A stretch of DNA of 64,000 bases from Gentiana macrophylla (lineage: Eukaryota; Streptophyta; Magnoliopsida; Gentianales; Gentianaceae), in assembly GCA_026214975.1 (NCBI GenBank), contig JAOBSW010000262.1, positions 81,827 through 145,826 of the forward strand, given 5' to 3'. Below are positions 1 through 10,867 of the stretch, one piece after another. Below the pieces are notes generated by a model. The model had not been told where the DNA came from. It saw nothing but the letters and a program-made list of their open reading frames with translations, and searched no databases. The first letter of the stretch is position 1; each line of letters begins with the position of its first letter. Both the position numbers and the translations under genes were made by a program.

Positions 1-18
1 AAGTTTGAAAGACAGAAG

Positions 19-294
19 TTGTATGTGGCTAACAAGGCCAAGAATCAAGATTCCATGGTTCTCTTGTCACAAAAGAATGGACAGGGACAAAATCAGACTG
101 TCAGCAGACCTAACTCTGCCGCAAATCCCAGACCTAAAAATCCCAAGAAGATGCAATGTAATTTTTGTGGATTCAATGGTCATACTGAAGAGACTTGCTA
201 CAAGAAGCATGGCTTTCCTCCTAGTTTCAAGTCAAAAAGATCCAATATGTTAGAAGAGGAACAATCGCCAGTAAGAGAATCATGCACCAAGTAG
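19..294 (+). pseudogene. copia gag C-terminal part with CCHC zinc knuckle
   Basis: The reading frame carries CNFCGFNGHTEETCYKKHG, a CX2CX4HX4C zinc knuckle typical of the nucleocapsid part of plant copia Gag, which binds the element RNA. A basic, Asn/Pro/Lys-rich stretch precedes it. The frame ends at a TAG just after 290; the protease continues in another frame. The upstream Gag core is outside the window. Confidence 0.8.
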
Positions 295-343
295 TCTCTT
301 TGGACCAGGGTTTCCCAATCTTATTACACAACAACTTGACAAG

Positions 344-610
344 TTGATGGCTCTGCTGAATCATCTTCCTAGACATGCAGGATTTGATGTTGGTCAACAT
401 GCTGATATTGTCACACACTACTCACCTGCTACAGGAACAGGTGATCTAAATTTAGTAAGATCAATACAATGGATCTTGGACTTTGGTGCCACAGATCACA
501 TTGTAGGATCATTAGATCTATTAAGCAATCCCAAACCTTCATCTGGTATAAAAATGGGATCGCTTTAATGGAAATAATGTCTCTGTCACTCATATAGGAC
601 AAGTAAGGGT
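344..610 (+). pseudogene. copia aspartic protease remnant
   Basis: The segment WILDFGATDHI matches the active-site region of copia proteases, normally D-S/T-G-A-T-D-H. Here the residue after the catalytic Asp is Phe, which should abolish activity. The frame breaks at about 567 and resumes at 620 with the protease/pre-integrase linker (VLHDVFCIPGFKYNILSL). The protease would cut the Gag-Pol precursor inside the virus-like particle. Confidence 0.7.
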
Positions 611-619
611 AAACCTCAA

Positions 620-1837
620 TTGGTCCTACATGATGTGTTTTGCATTCCTGGTTTTAAGTATAACATTTTATCTTTACCTTCTTTTATTAATCATACAAAA
701 GGTGCAGCTGTTTTTTCTGCTAACAAGTGTGTTTTGCAGGACAAGAACAAGAAAGTGATTGGTTCAGCTGAGTTACACAGAGGACTTTATGTCATGGATC
801 AACCAATAAGACTTTATGTTTCCAATGCTGTAGAAAATCACACTTTATCTGATAGATTAGATGATGCTCTTTTATGGCATTACAGACTAGACACTTGCCA
901 GATAAAAGACTGCAAGTCATTAGTTCATAGTGTGCTGATGTCAAATTTTGTAATCATAATCTTTGTTATATCTGCCCTATGGCTAAACTGAAGAAAAATC
1001 CTTTTCCTTTAAGTACTACTGCTGTAAATGCTGTTTTTGACCTTGTTCATATGGACATTTAGGGTCCCTTGAGACAGCAAACTATAAATTGACAACAATA
1101 TTTTCTTACTGTTGTAGATGATTTTTCTAGATTTACTTGTGTTTTTTTATGAGGCACAAATCTGAAGCCTCTGACCTTGTTAAATCTTTTGCTAAATTTG
1201 TTTCTACTCTGTTTCACAAGATTATTAAAGTAATTAGATCTGACAATGGTGCATAATTTCAACTCACCGACTTTTATGCTCAGCAGGGTATCATACATCA
1301 GACATCATGTGTAAGTACACCTGAGCAAAATGGTATTGTTGAAAGGAAACAACAGCATCTACTGAATGTGGCAAGAGGTTTGAGGTTCCAGAGCAATATA
1401 CCCATTGAATATTGGGGTTTCTGTCTTTTACATGCTGTAAAGTTGATTAATGCTACACCTACACTAAACCAGACTATTCTGTGTTTAAAGTTTTTGGTTG
1501 CTTAGTCTTTTCTTGTACACTTCAGCAGTATAGAACAAAATTTGACTTAAGATGTCGGACTTGTGTCTATCTTGGAAATTCAAATACATCTAAGGGTGTT
1601 ATTCTCTTAGACATTACCAACAAAGATATCTTTGTTGCTAGAAATAATCAATTTCATGAGACTTATTTTCCTTTATTTCAACACGTGTTAGGCAAGACTA
1701 GATATCTTGCTGACACGCCCGTTCCTCTACCAGTAATGGACACTTTTGATGATCTGCTGAATGAATCAGCAGACCAACCAAATATAGGGTTAGCTGCAGC
1801 TGAGGCATCTAATGAGGAGCATGCATCAGTAAATTAG
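620..1837 (+). pseudogene. copia GAG-pre-integrase and integrase remnant
   Basis: Pieces in several frames show the copia integrase: LLWHYRLD (GAG-pre-integrase HHCC region), HMDI followed by a stop at about 1060 where a Trp is usual, VVDDFSRF, a broken DNG site near 1240, then [12 protein letters not shown] holding the catalytic Glu. The last part, from 1481, is the integrase C-terminal region with VFGCLVFSC and YLGNSNTSKG. In-frame stops and frame changes make it inactive. Integrase inserts the cDNA copy in the nucleus. Confidence 0.8.
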
Positions 1838-2027
1838 GCACCTGAGCCTACACAACTAAAAAGATCCACCAGAACAAGAAAATCACCCACCTTTTATCAA
1901 GGAGGTGCTCACAATGTTCTACAGACTCCAAAACTGCTGAGAGCAGTCATGAGTCTGGACAATCTCTCAGCAGACTATGCCAGATTCATTAATGCCATTG
2001 ATGTTGTTTAAGAGCCTAAGACTTATA

Positions 2028-3529
2028 ATCAAGCCATCAAGCATGATGAATGGAAGCTAGCAATGCAGCAAGAAATTGAAACTCTACAAAAGACTCATAC
2101 ATGAGAAATAGTTGATCTGCCCCCAGGCAAGAAACCCATTGGGTGCAAATGGGTGTATAGAATCAAACACAACCCTGATGGTTCAGTAGAAAGATACAAA
2201 GCTAGACTAGTAGCAAAATGCTACACTCAAACATATGGAATTTATTATCAAGAAACATTTTCCCCTATTGTCAAAATCACAACAATTAGAACATTACTTG
2301 CAGCAGCAGCAGCCAACAATTGGCATCTACATCAAATGGATGTCAACACTGCCTTTCTGCATGGAGATTTACATGAAGAAGTTTATATGCAGTTACCCCC
2401 GGGTTGTGCAGTAACCAAACCAAATCAAGTTTGCAGACTTACTAAGTCATTATATAGTCTCAAGCAAGCCAGCAGACAATGGAACTGCAAGCTAACTGAA
2501 TCTTTGAAAGCTCAAGGATTCATTCAATCCAAAAATGATCATAGCCTCTTCACAAAAGAATCGGGACAATCTTTCATTGCCTTATTGGTATATGTGGATG
2601 ACATCATAGTTGCTAGCCCTAGTGAAGAGTTGACATCAGCAGTTCACCATCAAAGATCTTGGAAAATTGAGATATTTCTTAGGAATTGAGGCTGCTAGAA
2701 GTCTAAAAGGTATATCCATTTCACAAGGGAAATACACCCTTAACCTCTTAGAAGAATATGAATTTTTGGGAGCCAAACCTTCTAAGACACCTGTAGAGTC
2801 CAAGCATACTTTACAACATGGTGATTCACCACTTCTAGAAGACAACACTGCATACAGATCACTAGTGGGCAAATTGATTTACCTCACTTTTACGGACGGA
2901 TATTGCTTTTGCAAAGACAACAACTAAGTCAATTTCTGGACACTCCTTGTGAAAATCATATGAATGCAACTTACAAACTGCTGAGGTATTTGAAGACTAA
3001 CCCTGCTCAAGGCATCCTATTCCCAGCAGACAACAACCTTGTACTCAAAGGTTTTACAGACAGTGATTGGGCTGGTTGTCCTGAAACAAGAAGATCAGTA
3101 TCAGGTTATATGATGTTTCTAGGAGATGCTCTAATCTCTTGGAATGCCAAGAAACAAACAACTATAGCTAGAAACTCATCTAAGGCTGAATACAGGGCTA
3201 TGGCAAATGCAAGTTGTGAAATTCAGTGGCTGATTTATATACTTCAAGATTTGTAGGTTCTAGTTCAGTTGCCTGCTGTCTTATTTTGTGAAAATGCCAG
3301 TGCAATGCACATTGTTCACAATACAGTCTTTCATGAAAGAACAAAACATATTGAAATTGACCGCCATGTTGTGAGAGACAAAGTCAAATCAGGACTTGTA
3401 AAACTTATTCCAGTCAACACAAAGGAACAAGTAGCTGACATTCTTACCAAGGCCTTGGATGCACCTATTTTCTCCCATATACTAGACAAATTGGGAATTT
3501 CAAAGATCTTCCAGAGTTCAAGTAGATGA
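2028..3529 (+). pseudogene. copia reverse transcriptase - RNase H remnant
   Basis: RT begins around HDEWKLAMQQEIETLQ, passes a stop at 2102, and continues as [20 protein letters not shown], then the catalytic block [11 protein letters not shown] near 2583-2615. A frameshift near 2640 moves to the frame starting [10 protein letters not shown], and another near 2900 leads into RNase H. RNase H shows FTDSDWAGC, RRSVSGYMMFLG, SSKAEYRAMA and [13 protein letters not shown], ending at the stop at 3527-3529. At least four breaks exist, so this is a fossil with clear copia signature motifs. Confidence 0.9.
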
Positions 3530-3580
3530 AAGGAATGTTGAGTGCAAGCTGTTCATGTACCACTCTCAGCTTGAGGGGGG

Positions 3581-3888
3581 TGTTACATTATACATCTTTG
3601 AAGGAATGCTTAGTGCGATCACACCTATTGAAAGATAAAGACAAAGAAATTGGGTGAACTACTAACAAGATGAGGACAGCAACCTACTGATAAATTCAGT
3701 ATGATGTAATCTAGGTTATTCAGTTATAGTATGTAGTAACCGTTTATAACCAACTTCTAACTGATTCATGAGGTATATGAAGTTATAAATACCCCATTAT
3801 CAGCTACATTGTAAACTTAACTTGTAACTTTTACTTGATCAATAATAATTCCGCATTTTATTTTGAGTTTATAATTCTGTAAACTTCA
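3581..3888 (+). repeat. 3' LTR of the first copia element
   Basis: Starts TGTTACATTA right after the GAGGGGGG polypurine tract. A TATA-like TTATAAATA at 3782-3790 fits the LTR promoter. The right edge is placed near ...GTAAACTTCA at 3888 by the usual CA end; without the 5' LTR this edge is uncertain by several bases. Confidence 0.65.
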
Positions 3889-4087
3889 TCATGCTCTCCA
3901 AAGAAACTTGTATTTATTGACTATCACTTGTCTAACCTTTTATTTTGTATTTCAACTTATGAAATAAAAACTTGAGTTCTTGGGTTATGTTTCTGTATTT
4001 TTATACTATGGATTTGGTTTTATTAGCTAGTGGTTAACTGAATGGTAATCGTATTAACTTTCAGGAAATATTATTTATTTAAGCTTG

Positions 4088-4185
4088 TTTATAGTGTGAC
4101 ACATGTTTAAACTTGTTTCCAGAGGCGGCACAAGTTTAAACCTGTTTCCAAAGGTGACACAAGTTTAGAGTTGTTTCCAGGATGA
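4088..4185. repeat. left subterminal tandem repeats of the MULE
   Basis: About three copies of a roughly 32-bp unit reading like GTGACACAAGTTTAAACTTG followed by TTTCCAGAGGC. The same TTTAAACTTGT word recurs inverted in the right subterminal repeats. Confidence 0.6.
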
Positions 4186-4229
4186 CAATGTTTTGCAATA
4201 CTGCAATAAATTCCCCCTTAATTAATGGG

Positions 4230-4440
4230 ACGCAAAGCACCACATTCATAACACTCAAACATCTTCCCTTCAATATCATTTACATCTTCGAAATTTAAAC
4301 ACCAACACATCAATTTGCCATTATTCAAAATACAACCACTAAAACAAATGAGAAAAACCAACACATCACTTTCCATTATTCAAAATACAACATCATTTAC
4401 ATCTTCGAATTTTAAACATCAACCAATCATCTTCAATGTT
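4230..4440. repeat. short tandem duplication in the MULE 3' region
   Basis: The phrase TTTACATCTTCGAA followed by TTAAACA(C/T)CAAC occurs at about 4269 and again at about 4397. The phrase CATTATTCAAAATACAAC occurs at about 4319 and again at about 4374. This region lies between the transposase and the left terminus and shows no ORF. Confidence 0.45.
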
Positions 4441-4683
4441 TAAATAGCCACAAAATGTAAACATCTCATCATGTTCATCAACATTAATACAATCATCCAC
4501 AATATGTATCTTGAAATCTTCAATGATACAACCAAATCATCAATTTATCTCGTAGCGCGTATCGTCAAGAATACTCATCACCTTCCTGTAACACTATCAA
4601 AAAAGGTAACAAATCTTAGTGCAATGTAACATGACTGAATAAAAAATGACACTAAATATTAATACATACAATACATTCAATTA

Positions 4684-5049
4684 TCATGGCAAAGTAGGAG
4701 TATCGTTGGCGGGCATTTCTCCACCAATCAAACTCTTACAAGTGGAAGTGTAATGACCATTGCTCGCGCATTTGCTACACCTATACTTCCTCTTTCCATC
4801 CCCGCTCGAGCGTTTCCTCTTTTTTGATGGCCATCCATTTTGTCTCTTTGTCTTCTTCGGTGGCAAAACATTATCGTTAAGCACTTCATCGGGATACTCA
4901 CATTCATCTTCATTTCGAAGTGGATACACACATTTGGAATAAGCTAGCCTCCAACAATCGGCGCTATAATACCAAGTGCTATACTTGAAGGCTCGCTTCC
5001 TTACATGCTTCAACACAGCAGCTACATGCACGTATGGATACCTATCCAA
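4684..5049 (-). pseudogene. MULE transposase C-terminus (SWIM and zinc knuckle)
   Basis: Starts in the SWIM-like region YPYVHVAAVLKH, where the usual P-C-x-H has Tyr in place of Cys. It continues through a plant MULE tail (WYYSADCWRLAYSKCVYPL) and a Lys/Arg-rich stretch to CSKCASNGHYTSTC, a CCHC zinc knuckle. These domains are expected to bind zinc and the transposon ends. The frame is separated from the core by breaks between 5050 and 5255. Confidence 0.75.
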
Positions 5050-5255
5050 CTATAATTTCTTACATTTACACTCCATGAGATCCAACTCAACGATGTAGGA
5101 AAAAACACCATCCCTGTCACGAACATCATACTTATCCGTGGAAAGTGGTTTAACTTCAAATCGTTTTGCTAACTCAAAGTTCTCGTTCACATAATTTCCA
5201 ATTTTTAGAGTAAGAGCAGAATCGCATTTATAGATGCTTCATTTCTCATAGCAAA

Positions 5256-5947
5256 CTAGTCCTGTAACATCTCCCGGATATTCTCAATCAAACCAACTAT
5301 TGAAAATTCCCGAGCACGTTTTAGCCTACCATTCAAAGACTCGGTATGGTTTGTGGTCATTATGTTGTAACGTAATCCCTTAAAATAAACTCTGGCCCAC
5401 ATAGGGAATTCTTCTGCTTTCAAATATTCATCAGCTTTAGGACATTTACTACATAAATTGTCGAAATGCAACTTAAAATCTGCTTCGGTATAGGCCTTCC
5501 CAGCTTTCTGAAAGAGCATTCCCGCTTTACGTTCCGATTCACATTCTTTTGCATGTGATACATGCAATGCCCATGGCGCGCATTCTCAAACACCGCCTTG
5601 AAAGCTACTTTAATACTATCGGCACGATCAGAAAGTATCGAAGTCTCATCCGTGTCACCAATGATGGGTTTTAGCTTATCAAAAAACCATGTCCAAGATG
5701 GTATACTTTCAGAATCAACAACACCCCAAGCAAGTGAAAATATTTGATAATTTTCATCTTGACATGTTGCCACAAGTAAGGTCCCTTTATAACTCATTTT
5801 CAAATGCGTGTCGTCCATAGAAATGACTTTCCGCATCGCCGAGTGATAACCGTATATACTTTGATCAAGTGCCATGAAAAAGTATTGGAAAAAATTTGCG
5901 TCACTTTTTTTAATATGTGTCACAGTGCCCATGTTTGTATCCTTCAA
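5256..5947 (-). pseudogene. MULE transposase catalytic core, frameshifted
   Basis: Two overlapping minus-strand frames make up the core. The first (5947 down to about 5520) has MDDTHLK, the first acidic site, then WGVVDSESIPSWTWFF, SDRADSIKVAF and HCMYHMQKN, matching the MULE family DDE core with its CxxH element. The second (about 5567 to 5256) continues with AYTEADFKLHFDNL, MWARVYFKG and NHTESLNGRLK, all typical of MuDR-class plant transposases. The switch near 5520-5560 is a frameshift. The upstream stop near 5947 cuts the link to the N-terminal part. Confidence 0.85.
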
Positions 5948-6174
5948 CCTATAACAATATTTGGGTAATTCTCCAAACTTTTCTTTGGATTACCCCTTAT
6001 TAATCCTTCTGCATAACCCTTAGCCCTGTATGCCATGTAATAACTTACATCATATTCAAAATCTTGCTGGAAATCATTCATCAAGTCCCTTGGTGCGTTA
6101 ATACGATTGGCATCTTCAAATCTCGTGGCAAAGTATGTGCCAATTAGCTTGTGCGTAGCATGTCTATGATCTTT

Positions 6175-6894
6175 TCAAGGAATAATAGGTCGGCATCTAT
6201 GCTTATTTCCATACTTTAATACTACAAATCGATCAGAAGATGCTTCAAGTTTGGTTCCTCGCAAACGCCATTTGCATCCGGCGGCTTCACATAAAACTGA
6301 ATAAACGCTTTTGTTGGAAGTTTGCGTTTTGAATTCAAACATGTACTTCGTAGCCAACTTCTCAACTTTGAATACCAATAACCTTTTGCATTTAAACCAA
6401 TCATTCACACTAAAGTCTTCCTGTTCGGGAATGCACACTAAAGGATCATCTACAGGATCATCTACAACACGGCTAAAACCTTTAATTCTTTGCACGTCAA
6501 CCACAGTTGGGGGTGCATTCAAGGCATCAACATTCTCGTTTCGCACAATAATGCCATCAACATTCTCATTTGACATTTCATCAGCCCAGTTCATGCTAAT
6601 TCCCTAACATGATTCTTCTAAATAAACATCTTCACCCAAATTCAACAATAAAAAGTCGTGAAGTAGATCATTCATGTCCATATCGTCACTCCCCGTGTTC
6701 AAATGATAATCTTCTACACATGTCTCTATGCTTTCTCTTCTTACATCCAACAGCTCTTTCATCCCATTCTGAACAACATCAACATCTGTCTCTTCATTAC
6801 CATTCATTTCAACAAATGTCTCTTCATAAACACCATCAACATACGTCTCTTCATTAACATCCATTTCAACACATGTTTCTTGAGTTTCCGACAC
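6175..6894 (-). pseudogene. MULE transposase N-terminus (MuDR DNA-binding region)
   Basis: Frame 6594-6175 contains NDWFKCKRLLVFKVEKLA and LCEAAGCKWRLRGTKLE, the plant MuDR N-terminal domain, with a C...C...H zinc arrangement ending in GNKHRC. It is preceded by 6894-6604, an acidic, Glu/Asp/Val-rich segment of the kind often found at the N-terminus of MULE proteins, ending in a stop. The two are probably one original chain split by a stop around 6600. The start at 6894 is the first Met of the frame and is tentative. Confidence 0.75.
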
Positions 6895-7357
6895 ATATAC
6901 TAGTTCACATGTTTCTTGACTTTCATAAACCTCGGTATACTTTTCTATTTCCTTTTCTATTTAATTTTCCTTTTTCTTCAAAGATATTAATAAAGAATCT
7001 TCCTTTAAATTACAAACATATATTAACCGAGTCACAAACATATCGCAATTCAGCACCATCGGTCTAGCTTTACTAATGGGGACCATTTATTTCATCTCAA
7101 AATCATACAATGTTGTATCGATTTCCAACTCATTTTTCACCAGTCATACAATTCTTCGAATGTAATGTTTTTTTTGACACTCAAAATCGTCGAGACTTCT
7201 TCGGATTCACATCCTACATACTTCCAAGACCATACACCATTGACGTTTCTTTCAACCTCTACCGGGTAAAATACAAAAATACAAACAATATCTTCCATCA
7301 CGCTTTACCAAGATCCTGTTTTATTCAATACAATAATTACAATACTATGATTACAAA
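6895..7357. other. MULE 5' flank, no gene seen
   Basis: AT-rich sequence between the transposase start and the right terminal repeats. It should hold the MULE promoter, but I see no clear TATA box or conserved element. Small ORFs here have no recognisable content. Confidence 0.4.
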
Positions 7358-7640
7358 ACAATATAGCATTGCATTCAATTTCAAGCACAACAAAACAATT
7401 TCAATTCAGTTCAAATAGCCATTAACAATTTTAAATTTGTGTCACACTATAATCAAGCACACATACACAGATATAGCATTGCATTCAATTTCAATTCAGT
7501 TCCAATAGCCATTAACAAGTTTAAACTTGTGCCCCACTATAATCAAGCACATACACAAATATAGCATTGCATTCAATTTCAATTCGGTTCAAATAGCCAT
7601 TAACAAGTTTAAATTTGTGTCAGACTATACTCAAGCTTTT
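7358..7640. repeat. right subterminal tandem repeats of the MULE
   Basis: Three copies of a unit of about 85-115 bp, with ATATAGCATTGCATTCAATT at about 7362, 7472 and 7560. Each is followed by AATAGCCATTAACAA and a TTTAAA(C/T)TTGTG(T/C)C stretch. The innermost words match the left terminus in inverted orientation. Confidence 0.7.
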
Positions 7641-7660
7641 AATACGATTACCATTCACCT

Positions 7661-8590
7661 GGAAATGCAGCTTGAAAATATAGCCAAATAGATAGATATA
7701 GATAGTCATACCGGGTAATTATTGCACAAATCACCAATTCAACATATAACCAATTGAGTTCAGATCAAATAGCCATTTTCAATTGGGGTCTCCCAATTTT
7801 CAATTCAATTCAGATCAAATAGCCATTAACTAAAGGCAAACACATGGTTTAAGCTAATCCCACAATTCAATTGTTTAAACTAACAAATGGATGGTATTAG
7901 CTTAATTTACATTCACATACCGATATGGACAGCCAAGAAAGGGTTTCGATTACCACCCACAGCCTTTTCGCCACCCAGCTCGGACAATAATGGTCGGAGA
8001 AGAAGAAGAGATGGACGGAGCAGCTCGGACAATGATGGTCGGAGCTGAACGAAAAAGGGACAGAGCAGAGACGTGTTATGCGAAGGGGGGAAATAGGAAG
8101 AGGAGGGCCAGATTTGGCACGTAAATTAGGGTGGGATAATTTACCCGCCTTCATTTTGGGGGGTGTGGGGGGTGGGATGTATTTGGCTGGTCGGAATATG
8201 ATTTAATTCGATTTTGGGTTAGGAATCAGCCCCAAATCAAGAAGCCATGAAGGGAATGTTTGGTTTTTCACATCCCTTTTATATTCCAAGCTTATGGGTG
8301 CCATAATTTATATAAGAAGCTTATTGATGCTAGAACTTTGGTTGACAAATTCGTTTAACTAAACGGCCATAGAATAAATCCATAAATAGAATATAGTATT
8401 ACACTACTGCATAGTAATTTGGACACCATGCATGACGTGGTGTCAATAAAAGCTCCTTTAAAATAATTTGTTTCCGACTTCTATGGCCTACTTTAGTATC
8501 TGCGTTACATTTTATTAAATCATTGACATATCAAGTAAGTTTATAATTTGATGATACATACATAGAATAGTGGAGAAGAAAGTTGATGAT
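7661..8590. other. Intergenic, no gene recognised
   Basis: Contains more degenerate copies of AGATCAAATAGCCATT (about 7763 and 7815), a short GATA-type run near 7690, and a purine-rich stretch (8000-8170). A short minus ORF (8154-7897) has a basic, Ser/Pro-rich translation without a recognisable domain. I do not call a gene. Confidence 0.4.
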
Positions 8591-9645
8591 ATGCTTGTTA
8601 GGACGGAATGGAATGGAATGTAATGATTTTTCATTCCATTCTAATGTTTGTGTATGATTATGAGGGAGTGTAATGGAATGAAATTTTATTCCAATTGAAT
8701 GAAAAAAGGTCTATTTTCATTCTTTCCAAAATAAATGGAATGCGATGGAATAAAATGTAATTCAACAAAACATGTGGGTGATGGGGTAAGATTGGGTGGT
8801 GGTAGGGTAGGGGTGGTGGGTAAGGGTAGGGGGGGGGTGGTGGGTAAGGGGGTAAGGTGGGATGGTAGGTAAGCGTAAGGGTGGGTAGGGTTTGGTAGGT
8901 TGGGGTGGTGTGTAAGGTAGGGTAGGGTGGGTATGGTAATATAGGGTAGGGTGGTAGGTAAGGTAGGGCAGTGGTGGGTATGGTGGGGTGGTGGGTAGGG
9001 TATGGAGGTGTGATGGGTAGGTTATGGTGGTGGGTAGTGTAGGGTGGTTAGGGTAAGGGTAAGGTAAGGTGGGTAGGGTAGGGGTAGGTAGCATAGATGG
9101 TGGGTAAGGTAGCTTGGGTGGGATGGCAGGTAAGGTAGGGTAGGGTAAAGTAAGGGTGGGTAGGTTGGGTGGGTGTGGTAGGTAAGTTGGGGTAGGGTAA
9201 AGTGGTAGGTAAGGTAGGGTAGGGTAAGGTGGTAGGTAAGGTAGGATAGGGTAAGATGGTGGGTAAGGTAAGGTAGGGTGTGGTGGTGTGTAGGATAGGT
9301 ACAGTAAGGGTGGGTAGGGTGGTAGGGTATGGGTGGGTGATGGATGAGTAGAGTAGGTGGTGGGGTAAGATAGGTAGGATGCGTTAGGGTAGGATATGGT
9401 GATGGGTAAGGTAGGGTATGGTAGGTAGGGTGAGGTGGTACGTAAGGTAGGGTGGGTAGAGAGGTAAGGTGCAGTTGGGTGTGGGGTAGGGCTACCACAC
9501 CCCACCCAACCACTTCAACCATATCCTACCTTTTATTCTATTCTTTCATAGCTCAAACGCTGTAATAGAATGAATTTATTCAATTCTATTACATTCCATT
9601 CATATTATTTTATTCTATTTCATTCCATTCATGCGTAACAAACAT
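8591..9645. mobile_element. TIR-bounded non-autonomous element with G/T-rich core
   Basis: The left end ATGCTTGTTAGGACGGAATG and the right end, read on the other strand (ATGTTTGTTACGCATGAATG), are similar. The following bases on both sides are runs of GGAATG/CATTCC words, so the ends form imperfect TIRs of over 100 bp. The interior (8775-9520) is the low-complexity array listed separately. No transposase is present. The superfamily is uncertain because no clean TSD is visible. Confidence 0.55.
8775..9520. repeat. G/T-rich telomere-like minisatellite
   Basis: About 750 bp built almost entirely of words such as GGTAGGGT, AAGGTGGG, GGTGGTGGG and GGGTAGGGTA, with a C-poor plus strand. Long open frames on the minus strand encode only Pro/Tyr/Leu/Thr/Ser repeats and are composition artefacts, not genes. 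The plus strand has many GGG runs at short spacing and could form G-quadruplexes. Short blocks repeat locally, but I could not fix one period. Confidence 0.75.
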
Positions 9646-10215
9646 GCCATACATGTAATGGACCACGTCAACTTGCTTACGTGTTCCCAAGTTATTGATT
9701 CACCTCCTTTTATAATTTTCCAGAGCGACTACAATGGAGGTATTTTAACCTTCCCCATTTGAAATTAAGGCTCATTACAAAAATAAGGGGTGCTAATGTG
9801 AATAGTTGCATTATATTTCTCTCTATGTACTAGCTACATCAATACATATCAACGGGAAATAACATTCATACAAATACTGTTTTTCCATAAATAAAAAAAA
9901 CCTTTTCAAATATTATTTTTTTTATTTCGGAAATAGCATACGACATTCTTTTTGTGAACGGATACGACATCTTTTTATTTTTCTAACAAGAATGCTACGT
10001 ATTAAAATCTCTCTTTGTAAGTATAAAATATTTCATTTTGATTTTTGCTAAAACAAATATAAAAAGAGGAAAAATATGTTTGTAATTAGATATATTAGTT
10101 GAGATGATTAAGAAAATTAGTTTGGGAATTGTATAGAGAATGATTATTGGAGCTGTTTGTTTTATAGGATTTTAAAAAATTGAATTTTGAACCGAAAATA
10201 AGAAAAATAAGGAGT
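9646..10215. other. Intergenic AT-rich, nothing recognised
   Basis: Poly-A/T tracts and simple AT-rich sequence only. No ORF with recognisable content and no clear repeat boundary. Confidence 0.5.
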
Positions 10216-10223
10216 GTAATAGA

Positions 10224-10792
10224 TAGGGCTGAGCAAAAAAACCGAAAAACCAATCCGAACCGTAAACCAATCCGAATCGAACCGAAATAAACCAAACCAA
10301 GAGAAAACCGATCAAATCGGTTTGGATTGAAACCGAACCGAATTTAAATGGTCAGTTTGGATTACCCCGATTAGAAACCACCCAAACCGAAACCGAACCG
10401 AATTCCCAACCATATATATATGTAATAACAACTAACTAGTAATTAATTGCGATGTACGTTTGCTATGCTATTATTAAGTGGCTTTTGAATATGTTGTGTG
10501 CACTAATGTTATTAAGTAATTAGCTACGATGTATGTACTTTAATATGTTTTTACTTTATATTAGTTACTTTATATTTAAATACTTCAGTGAAAATTGTGA
10601 TTTATAATAATGTGTAGTTTTGACTTGTGAAACCGAAACCAAACCGGATCCAAATTGAAACCAACTCAAACCAAACCATTGGGTTCGACATAGTTTGGGT
10701 TTGGTTTGGGTGGTAAAATATGTCGACCAAACCGAATAACTATGTGTAAAATCCGAACCGAAACCGACTAAACCGAACCGTGCTCAGCCCTA
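10224..10792. mobile_element. hAT-type MITE (569 bp) with perfect TSD
   Basis: Begins TAGGGCTGAGCA and ends TGCTCAGCCCTA, a perfect 12-bp inverted terminus. It is flanked on both sides by the 8-bp direct repeat gtaataga (10216-10223 and 10793-10800). An 8-bp TSD is the hAT signature. Both subterminal regions are packed with AACCGAAC/AACCAAACC motifs and their complements. It has no coding capacity and would need a transposase supplied elsewhere. Confidence 0.92.
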
Positions 10793-10840
10793 GTAATAGA
10801 GGACACCATATGGCCACTCTAAGTGGGGAAATACTTGTGT

Positions 10841-10867
10841 GGTGTCTCCACACGGTGTGGAGACACC
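10841..10867. repeat. perfect 13-bp inverted repeat
   Basis: GGTGTCTCCACAC and its exact reverse complement are separated by one base. A second overlapping inverted repeat (ACACGGTGT / ACACCGTGT, 10850-10871) shares part of the sequence, so two alternative hairpins are possible. Confidence 0.75.

Larger units (their letters stand above)
1..3888 (+). mobile_element. Ty1/copia LTR retrotransposon, 5' part outside window
   Basis: Decayed copia-order element read in the order gag zinc knuckle, protease, integrase, reverse transcriptase, RNase H, polypurine tract, 3' LTR. Integrase upstream of RT is diagnostic of Ty1/copia. The 5' LTR and most of gag lie before base 1. Several stops and frameshifts split the polyprotein, so this copy should not be autonomous. 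The polypurine tract (3572-3580) directly precedes the LTR start TGTTACATTA at 3581. No TSD can be tested because the left end is missing. Confidence 0.9.
4036..7660 (-). mobile_element. Mutator-like element (MULE) with inverted ends
   Basis: A broken MULE transposase on the minus strand is enclosed by inverted termini. Bases 4040-4056 are the exact reverse complement of 7640-7656, and the similarity continues inward through AAGCTTG, TATAGT, TGACAC and TTTAAACTTGTT, with about 24 extra bases on the left. Both ends carry short subterminal tandem repeats, as many MULEs do. I could not find a 9-bp TSD, so the outer limits may be off by tens of bases. Confidence 0.75.

Noticed and set aside
8775..9520. 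True telomeric tract
   Set aside because: The plant telomere unit TTTAGGG is not repeated here; the words are variable GGTAGGG/GGTGGG and the block sits between TIRs with ordinary sequence on both sides.
8762..9522. Two long minus-strand open frames (247 and 166 residues), Pro/Tyr/Thr/Leu-rich
   Set aside because: They arise from the C/T-rich strand of the G/T minisatellite, which lacks stop codons by composition. Both overlapping frames look the same, so this is not a protein gene.
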